Assembly (NCBI GenBank): GCA_016900015.1
Contig: JACJJM010000020.1
Coordinates: forward strand, 1 to 64,000
Origin: Phocaeicola coprophilus
GTDB lineage: Bacteria > Bacteroidota > Bacteroidia > Bacteroidales > Bacteroidaceae
Direction of reading: 5' to 3'
DNA: 64,000 bases
The notes beneath the pieces are model-generated. The model was not told the DNA's origin, searched no databases, and worked only from the letters and a program-made list of their open reading frames with translations. The position numbers and the translations under genes were made by a program. Within the stretch, counting starts at the first letter, position 1. The number at the start of each line of letters is the position of its first letter. Shown in pieces: positions 62,518-64,000 of this stretch.

Positions 62518-63858
62518 ATGGAAACAAAAAAGGAGTTGAAAATCCTCTTTGGGATTGTAGCAATCTTTGCAGCGGTATTCTTTATGCCGTTGCAAAGTAT
62601 TCGATTCACGACAGCGATAGATGCAACGCTTGACCTGGCCCAATGGTATGCCCGCGAACATGTCGTCCTTTGCTTGCTGCCTGCATTCTTCATCGCAGGA
62701 GTAATCGCCGTATTTGTCAGTCAAAGCTCTGTACTGAAATACTTTGGAGCCAATGCAAAAAAATGGCTGTCATATACAGTGGCTGCTGTTTCGGGCGGCA
62801 TACTGGCCGTGTGTTCCTGCACCATCCTTCCATTGTTTACCAGCATTTACAAACGCAGTGCAGGATTGGGACCCGCCGTCGCATTCCTGTATTCAGGTCC
62901 TGCCATCAGCTTGCTTTCCATTATTTTGACCGCACGGATATTGGGCCTCGAGATGGGCATTGCTCGCGTAATCGGAGCCGTCTTGTTCTCCGTCGTCATC
63001 GGTCTTGCCATGGCATTCATCTTCCGGAAAGAAGAGAAAGCCAAGCAAGAACAACAAATGAATATCATACCTGCACCTGAAAATCGTCCGATGTGGCAGA
63101 CCGCATTCCATTTCTTTACGTTGGTACTGATACTGGTATTCGCCAACTTGGGTGCACCCGCTTCCAACGATACCGGATTATGGCAAACCTTATTTATCTA
63201 TAAATGGTATGTTGTCGGTGTACTTTCAGTCCTGCTATGCGGGTCATTAGTCTGGATATTGAAACTGAAAGTGGTGTGGGTATTACTTGGTGCAATCATT
63301 ACAGCTTCATCAGCCATCCTATCCAATAGCTTTATCCCCAACGAAAAGTTGATTCCGCTTGTACCGATGCTTGTAGCCATCACTTGTTTGTCTGTGGTAC
63401 TATTGCTTGGCAAAAACAATGAAGAGAACCGCGATTGGCTGTTTTCATCCTGGGGCTTTGCCAAACAAATCATGCCACTGCTTGCAGTCGGTGTAGTCAC
63501 CGCAGGTTTTCTGTTGGGGTCCACCCATGACGACACCTCCCTTGCCGGCATTATCCCCAATGAATGGATACAATGGGCTGTAGGTGGAAATTCCCTGTTG
63601 TCCAATTTTCTAGCCAGTTTTACGGGAGCTTTCATGTATTTTGCCACACTGACTGAAGTCCCTATCATACAAGGCCTATTGGCTTCAGGCATGGGCAAAG
63701 GTCCCGCATTGGCATTGCTTTTGGCCGGCCCGTCTTTGTCACTGCCCAGCATGCTTGTCATCAACCAAGTGCTTGGCTTTAAGAAAACGGTCGTCTTTGT
63801 GGTTTTAGTCATTGCCATGGCAACAGTCTCGGGCTGGGTATTCGGGAATCTATGCTGA
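62518..63858 (+). CDS. PF03773 permease (ArsP/YraQ family)
   Basis: A 446-residue integral membrane protein with about 10 helices in two homologous halves, each with a signature: VSGGILAVCSCTILPLFTSI (with the conserved Cys pair) plus GPAVAFLYSGPAISLL, and later GPALALLLAGPSLSLPSMLV. Family members export organoarsenicals such as roxarsone or, with thioredoxin partners, other metalloids. It belongs with the ArsR repressor and the CxxC protein. Exact substrate unknown. Confidence 0.9.
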   Translation: METKKELKILFGIVAIFAAVFFMPLQSIRFTTAIDATLDLAQWYAREHVVLCLLPAFFIAGVIAVFVSQSSVLKYFGANAKKWLSYTVAAVSGGILAVCSCTILPLFTSIYKRSAGLGPAVAFLYSGPAISLLSIILTARILGLEMGIARVIGAVLFSVVIGLAMAFIFRKEEKAKQEQQMNIIPAPENRPMWQTAFHFFTLVLILVFANLGAPASNDTGLWQTLFIYKWYVVGVLSVLLCGSLVWILKLKVVWVLLGAIITASSAILSNSFIPNEKLIPLVPMLVAITCLSVVLLLGKNNEENRDWLFSSWGFAKQIMPLLAVGVVTAGFLLGSTHDDTSLAGIIPNEWIQWAVGGNSLLSNFLASFTGAFMYFATLTEVPIIQGLLASGMGKGPALALLLAGPSLSLPSMLVINQVLGFKKTVVFVVLVIAMATVSGWVFGNLC

Positions 63859-63884
63859 CAAACAGATACCAAGACACGGTTTCC

Positions 63885-64000
63885 ATGTCTGCAAATCCTT
63901 TTATCCACGATCCGTCAAGAACCAACCGCCCGGAAAGTCTGGACAAAGCCTTGTTGCGCCCAGGACGTTTCGACCGCCGCATCCCAATGATACTCCCAGA
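63885..64000 (+). pseudogene. AAA ATPase fragment, 5' truncated, continuing past the window
   Basis: From 63921 the frame reads TNRPESLDKALLRPGRFDRR followed by IPMILP, the second region of homology of FtsH-like AAA ATPases, with the arginine fingers. Upstream an ATG (63885) starts only MSANPFIHDPSR, without Walker A or B. The 5' two-thirds of the gene is therefore missing here, 26 bases after the permease stop. It is a truncated remnant or an insertion boundary; the rest lies outside the window. Confidence 0.6.

Overview
The window comes from a member of the Bacteroidales, most likely Bacteroidaceae. Three things support this: promoters of the Bacteroidetes type (a TAnnTTTG -7 box, with a TTTG -33 box in the best cases); core gene orders typical of the group (thrS-infC-rpmI-rplT; parA-parB-DUF5683-lytic transglycosylase-rel; adk near obgE-pgeF); and families largely confined to the group (DUF4831, DUF6261, DUF5683, GH127 and GH105 pectin enzymes). 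Base composition is moderately GC rich and is highest, with very C/G-rich third codon positions, in the pectin region. The genus cannot be fixed from the sequence alone. No tRNA or rRNA gene was seen.

Layout. 0-3.5 kb: an RND efflux adaptor and the first third of its pump gene, broken at about position 76 by non-pump DNA that looks like the end of a mobile element, with a divergent AraC-type regulator. 3.6-9.6 kb: glycerate kinase, recR and followers, three small envelope proteins, a SPOR lipoprotein, ruvX and def. 9.6-15.2 kb: a TPR protein and the translation block thrS-infC-rpmI-rplT. 15.6-31.3 kb: mltG, a membrane-bound MutS-like ATPase, pgeF-obgE, adk, nnr-DUF4831, an MFS transporter, hisS, a guanine-deaminase-like enzyme and a hexuronate-type transporter. 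31.4-48.9 kb: a pectin/arabinan locus (GH105, pectin methylesterase, a CE12-CE8 fusion, two GH127 enzymes, an S9 peptidase), interrupted by a DUF6261 gene, a DUF4160/DUF2442 pair, a formylglycine-generating-enzyme/BNR fusion and a TlpA-like oxidoreductase. 49-55 kb: rel, lytic transglycosylase, DUF5683, parB and parA as one operon. 55.8-58.6 kb: surE-lpxB-nitrilase. 59.3-61.3 kb: an AraC regulator divergent from an exported-looking flavodoxin/ferredoxin protein. 61.6-63.9 kb: arsR, a frameshifted lipoprotein remnant, a small CxxC protein and a permease. The last 116 bases hold a 5'-truncated AAA ATPase fragment.

The pectin genes fit together. CE8 and CE12 domains remove methyl and acetyl esters from homogalacturonan and rhamnogalacturonan, GH105 removes the unsaturated uronic acid left by lyases, GH127 enzymes remove beta-L-arabinofuranose, and the MFS carrier next to GH105 can take up the uronic acids. 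No SusC/SusD pair, polysaccharide lyase or hybrid two-component sensor lies in the window, so this is an accessory or split utilisation locus.

The most unusual material is in the gaps between genes. There are at least six families of dispersed inverted or direct repeats, one of them with seven copies. Two tandem arrays, with 41-bp and 42-bp periods, share an identical 15-base core although they lie 7 kb apart; one sits just upstream of a DUF6261 gene and the other runs into the promoter of a GH127 gene. A separate regulatory signal is a set of three direct repeats spaced exactly 21 bp apart between the AraC regulator and the ferredoxin gene at 60.3 kb.
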